A stretch of DNA of 64,000 bases from the NCBI RefSeq assembly GCF_001517545.1, contig NZ_FBYA01000004.1, positions 108,418-172,417 of the forward strand, written 5' to 3'. A model generated the notes under the pieces. The model was not told the DNA's origin. It did not search any database and saw only the letters and a list, made by a program, of their open reading frames with translations. Both the position numbers and the translations under genes were made by a program. Shown here piece after piece: positions 61,119 to 64,000 of the stretch (its first letter is position 1; every line of letters starts with the position of its first letter). Source of the DNA: Limnohabitans sp. Rim47. GTDB taxonomy: Bacteria > Pseudomonadota > Gammaproteobacteria > Burkholderiales > Burkholderiaceae_C.

Positions 61119-63764
61119 ATGTTGTCCATGACATGGGCCCGTGGCCTGGGCTTGGGGCTGTTGGCCTGGTGTGCGGGGGTGGCGCTGCAATTGCAACAAG
61201 AGGCGCTGTGGCCGCTGGGGGCTTATGCGGGCTTGTGGGTGTTGGCGCTGGTATTCGCGTGGTCGTGTGGTCTCTTGCTTCGCTTTGGGGTTGGGTCTGT
61301 CGGGTTGAGCGTTCTTAGATGGCGCTGGGTTAGGTGCATGGTTGGGGGCGCTGTTTGGTGCGGTGTTTGGCTTGTGATGGCGTTTGCTGCCACCGGTTTG
61401 CATGCTGGGTCACGGGCTCAGGCCATCGACCCGGCGCTGGAGGGCCAAGACCTGGATGTGGTGGGCGTGGTGCAGGCCATGCCGCAGCGCCAAGACCTGG
61501 GCTGGCGCTTTCGCTTTGAACTGGAACAAATCTGGCGGATCGACAAGGCGGGCGAACGGCATGCTGTGGATTTGTCTCAATCTGTGCCCTCGCAGGTTTA
61601 TCTGGGTTGGTACGGGCAGGACGGCACACACGACAGTGGCTGGAACACCTCGCCCCTGCCTGAGCCCGTGAAAGCGGGTGAGCGCTGGCGCTTTCGGGTG
61701 CGCCTGAAGGCCCCACATGGCAACCTGAACCCACGGGGTTTTGACTATGAGTTGTGGCTTTGGGAGCAGGGCATTCGCGCCACGGGCTATGTGCGCGCGG
61801 GGGCTAAAGACCCCATTCCGGTGCGCTTGGGTGCCACTTGGGCGCACCCGATTGAGGGCTGGCGGCAGTCGGTGCGCGACCGTTTGCTGACGCATTTGTC
61901 GGCGCAGAGCAGCACTGCAGATGCCGTGTCGGCTAAACAAGTGGATCAAGGGGCGGGTGTGTTGGCGGCTTTGGTCACGGGCGACCAAGCCGCGATTGAC
62001 CGCAGCGACTGGGACGTGTTTCGGGCCACAGGCGTGGCGCACTTGATGAGCATTTCGGGCCTGCATGTGACCATGTTTGCCTGGCTCGCTTCAACCTGGG
62101 TGGCGTGGTGCTGGCGCAAATCCGCTTTGTGGGGCTTTGCGGGCGCTTTGCGCTGGCCTGCAGTGCATGTCGGGGCGGTGTCCGGCTTGGTGTTGGCGTG
62201 GTTTTATGCCTTGTTCAGCGGTTGGGGCGTGCCAGCTCAGCGCACGCTGTGGATGCTGTTGGTGGTGGTGTTGCTCAAAATCTCGGCCCGTCAATGGCAT
62301 GGGGCCTTGGTCTGGCTGCTGGCCGGTGCGGTGGTGTTGGCGCTGGACCCTTGGGCGTTGTTGCAAGCCGGCTTTTGGTTGAGCTTTGTGGCCGTTGGGG
62401 TGTTGATGGCCTCCCTGCGGCGCACCGATTTGGTGCCCGAAGAGCTTTCGCACCGATCAAGTGCGAAAAAAGTTCCCATTTGGGGAATGTCAGTACTGCG
62501 CGCTGCGTGGGGTTTGCTGCGTGAACAAGCCGTCATCACCTTGGCCTTGGCGCCTCTGACCTTGCTGTTTTTTGGCCAAGTGTCTGTGGTGGGCCTGCTG
62601 GCCAATATGCTGGCGATTCCATGGGTGACTTTGGTGGTGACTCCGCTGGCTTTGCTTGGCGTGGCGTGGTCCGGGTCCTGGGACCTGGCGCTCTGGGCGC
62701 TGCAGCCCATGACGGCCTGGCTGGGCTGGCTGTCAACCTGGCCATTGGCCAGCGTGTCCACCGCCATGCCGCCTTGGGGCCTGGCCATGCTGGCGCTGGT
62801 CGGTGCAGTGGGCTTGGTGCTCAGGCTGCCGTTGTCCTTCAAAGTGTTGTGCTTGCCGCTTTTGTGGCCCGTGTTGTTTTGGACGCACCCGCGCCCGCCA
62901 GAGGGCGCTTTCGAGCTCTTGGCGGCCGATGTGGGGCAGGGCAATGCGGTGCTGGTGCGCACCGCCACGCACAGCCTGCTGTACGACGCGGGGCCGCGCT
63001 ATTCGGCCGAAAGCGACGCTGGGCATCGGGTGCTGGTGCCCCTGCTGGCACAAATGGGCGAGCGCCTTGATGTGCTGATGCTCAGCCACCGTGACAGCGA
63101 CCACACCGGCGGCGCAGCGGCGGTGCTGGCCATGCAGCCCCAGGCGGCTTTGTGGTCCTCGCTGGAAGATGAACACGCTTTGCACGCCTTGCGGCCTGGC
63201 TGGACGCGTTGCCAAAGAGGTCAGTCCTGGGTGTGGGATGGCGTGCTTTTTGAGGTGCTCCACCCGCCTGGCAGTACGCAGATTTCGGGCGCAGCGCCTA
63301 CTGCTTCTGCTTCTGCTTCTTCTGCCTCTTCGGGGGCCTTTGGCCCACGTGCAGCCGCTAAAAAGCCCAAACCCAATGAAGTCAGTTGTGTCTTGCGCAT
63401 CGGCAACAGGCAGGCTTCGGCCTTGTTGACGGGCGACATCGAGGCGGCCCAAGAGCTGTTGTTGGTGCGCACGGGCCTGGCACCCGTCGATGTACTTTTG
63501 GTGCCGCATCATGGCAGCAAAACGTCCTCGACCCTGTCATTGATGCAAGCGCTGCAACCCCGGCTGGCGCTGGTGCAGGCGGGTTACCGCAACCGCTATG
63601 GGCACCCGGCAGAACCGGTAGTCGATCGCTACCACGCCGAGGGCATTGCACTGGTGGAGTCCGTCCGCTGTGGCGCCGCTCGTTGGCAAAGTGATGCGCC
63701 CACGCAGGTGCAATGTGAACGGGCGCTGTCCAAGCGCTATTGGCACCACGTCATCGCACCTTGA
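61119..63764 (+). CDS. comEC: ComEC/Rec2 competence DNA-uptake channel
   Basis: The 881-residue membrane protein has a periplasmic/OB-like N-terminus, a competence-domain core of about ten helices with MSISGLHVTMFAWL, and a C-terminal metallo-beta-lactamase-like domain (LLAADVGQGNAVLVRT, LSHRDSDHTGGAAAV, LLVPHHGSKTSS). It transports single-stranded DNA across the inner membrane. ATG 61119 is chosen: GGAG lies seven bases upstream. A low-complexity linker (TASASASSASSGAFG) sits within the C-terminal domain. The gene is divergent from the transglutaminase operon with a 247-base spacer. Confidence 0.92.
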   Translation: MLSMTWARGLGLGLLAWCAGVALQLQQEALWPLGAYAGLWVLALVFAWSCGLLLRFGVGSVGLSVLRWRWVRCMVGGAVWCGVWLVMAFAATGLHAGSRAQAIDPALEGQDLDVVGVVQAMPQRQDLGWRFRFELEQIWRIDKAGERHAVDLSQSVPSQVYLGWYGQDGTHDSGWNTSPLPEPVKAGERWRFRVRLKAPHGNLNPRGFDYELWLWEQGIRATGYVRAGAKDPIPVRLGATWAHPIEGWRQSVRDRLLTHLSAQSSTADAVSAKQVDQGAGVLAALVTGDQAAIDRSDWDVFRATGVAHLMSISGLHVTMFAWLASTWVAWCWRKSALWGFAGALRWPAVHVGAVSGLVLAWFYALFSGWGVPAQRTLWMLLVVVLLKISARQWHGALVWLLAGAVVLALDPWALLQAGFWLSFVAVGVLMASLRRTDLVPEELSHRSSAKKVPIWGMSVLRAAWGLLREQAVITLALAPLTLLFFGQVSVVGLLANMLAIPWVTLVVTPLALLGVAWSGSWDLALWALQPMTAWLGWLSTWPLASVSTAMPPWGLAMLALVGAVGLVLRLPLSFKVLCLPLLWPVLFWTHPRPPEGAFELLAADVGQGNAVLVRTATHSLLYDAGPRYSAESDAGHRVLVPLLAQMGERLDVLMLSHRDSDHTGGAAAVLAMQPQAALWSSLEDEHALHALRPGWTRCQRGQSWVWDGVLFEVLHPPGSTQISGAAPTASASASSASSGAFGPRAAAKKPKPNEVSCVLRIGNRQASALLTGDIEAAQELLLVRTGLAPVDVLLVPHHGSKTSSTLSLMQALQPRLALVQAGYRNRYGHPAEPVVDRYHAEGIALVESVRCGAARWQSDAPTQVQCERALSKRYWHHVIAP

Positions 63765-63787
63765 CGCATCTGTTCCACCCAGCACAT

Positions 63788-64000
63788 TTGTCATACCCGG
63801 AACATTTGTCATACCCGGCTTGACCGGGTATCCATGGCCGCCGAAGGCATGGACCCCCGATCAAGTCGGGGGTGACAGCGTTGGGTAGGGGTGACAGCGT
63901 TGGGTGGGGTGACAGCGTTGGGTGGGGTGACAGCGTTGGGTAGGGGTGACAGCGTTGGGTGGGGTGACAGCGTTGGGTGGGGTGACAGCGTTGGGTGGGG
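63788..64000. repeat. Palindromes and 18-19 bp tandem array, running off the window end
   Basis: Two palindromes (about 63805-63838, ATACCC type; 63848-63877, CCCCCGA type) are followed by seven copies of GTGACAGCGTTGGGTGGG or GTGACAGCGTTGGGTAGGG at 63872, 63891, 63909, 63927, 63946, 63964 and 63982. The array continues beyond the window. Confidence 0.95.

Overview
The window looks like chromosome of a high-GC Gram-negative betaproteobacterium, most likely order Burkholderiales and probably Comamonadaceae-like. That is inferred from gene content and order (the cysI-DUF934-cysH-cysD-cysN sulfate cluster, the YcaO/OsmC fusion, the ThiO/S/G/E block, the stand-alone ATP-grasp/alpha-E/transglutaminase operon) and from the abundance of short palindromic intergenic elements. 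No sequence search was possible, so the genus is not fixed. No phage, insertion sequence or CRISPR array was seen.

Layout. (1) 1-12.4 kb, all on +: a surface-polysaccharide cluster. It has a sugar/alcohol kinase-like protein, three NDP-sugar epimerases/dehydratases, a nucleotidyltransferase-HAD fusion, three glycosyltransferases, an EpsG/Wzy-like membrane polymerase, and a GDP-D-glycero-alpha-D-manno-heptose module (GmhA, HddA, and one polypeptide joining HddC, GmhB and a P-loop kinase-like domain). The middle genes are visibly more AT-rich than the rest. (2) 12.4-24.1 kb: tRNA-Asn and a large thiamine region. thiO-thiS-thiG-thiE run on -, thiD on +, and a seven-gene - strand operon starts with a TPP riboswitch. 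That operon encodes a CytX-type permease, a LuxE-like acyl-protein synthetase, a LuxC-like acyl reductase, the ThiZ-ThiX-ThiY ABC importer and an SDR oxidoreductase. (3) 24.1-31.9 kb: sulfate assimilation on - (TauE/SafE permease, CysI, DUF934, CysH, CysD, CysN) followed by a ferredoxin and a ferredoxin-NADP reductase. (4) 32.4-42.2 kb: housekeeping genes (orphan LivK-like binding protein, FMN glutamate-synthase-like protein, MnmC oxidoreductase domain, YggX, Fpr, DsbB, Lrp-type regulator, aspartate racemase, class II amidotransferase, ArgA). (5) 42.3-51.1 kb: HrpA helicase, a LysR regulator/tautomerase pair, a BrnT-type toxin-antitoxin pair and an OsmC-YcaO fusion. (6) 51.2-64 kb: D,D-carboxypeptidase, DUF1993, RidA, the transglutaminase/ATP-grasp/alpha-E operon and ComEC.

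Two observations stand out. First, the TPP-riboswitch operon places a complete fatty-acid-reductase-like pair (LuxE + LuxC, both with the expected acyl-carrying cysteines) and an SDR between two thiamine-precursor transporters. There are no luciferase genes. The simplest reading is an undescribed salvage route that imports an oxidised thiamine fragment (a carboxylate), reduces it to an aldehyde and then to an alcohol, and feeds ThiD and the thiamine pathway. Second, one superfamily of roughly 27-bp palindromes (ends like ATGGA...ATGAC) is scattered through the window. It has spawned tandem arrays, and twice it has entered the coding sequence of HrpA in frame, giving the helicase two repeat-encoded linkers.
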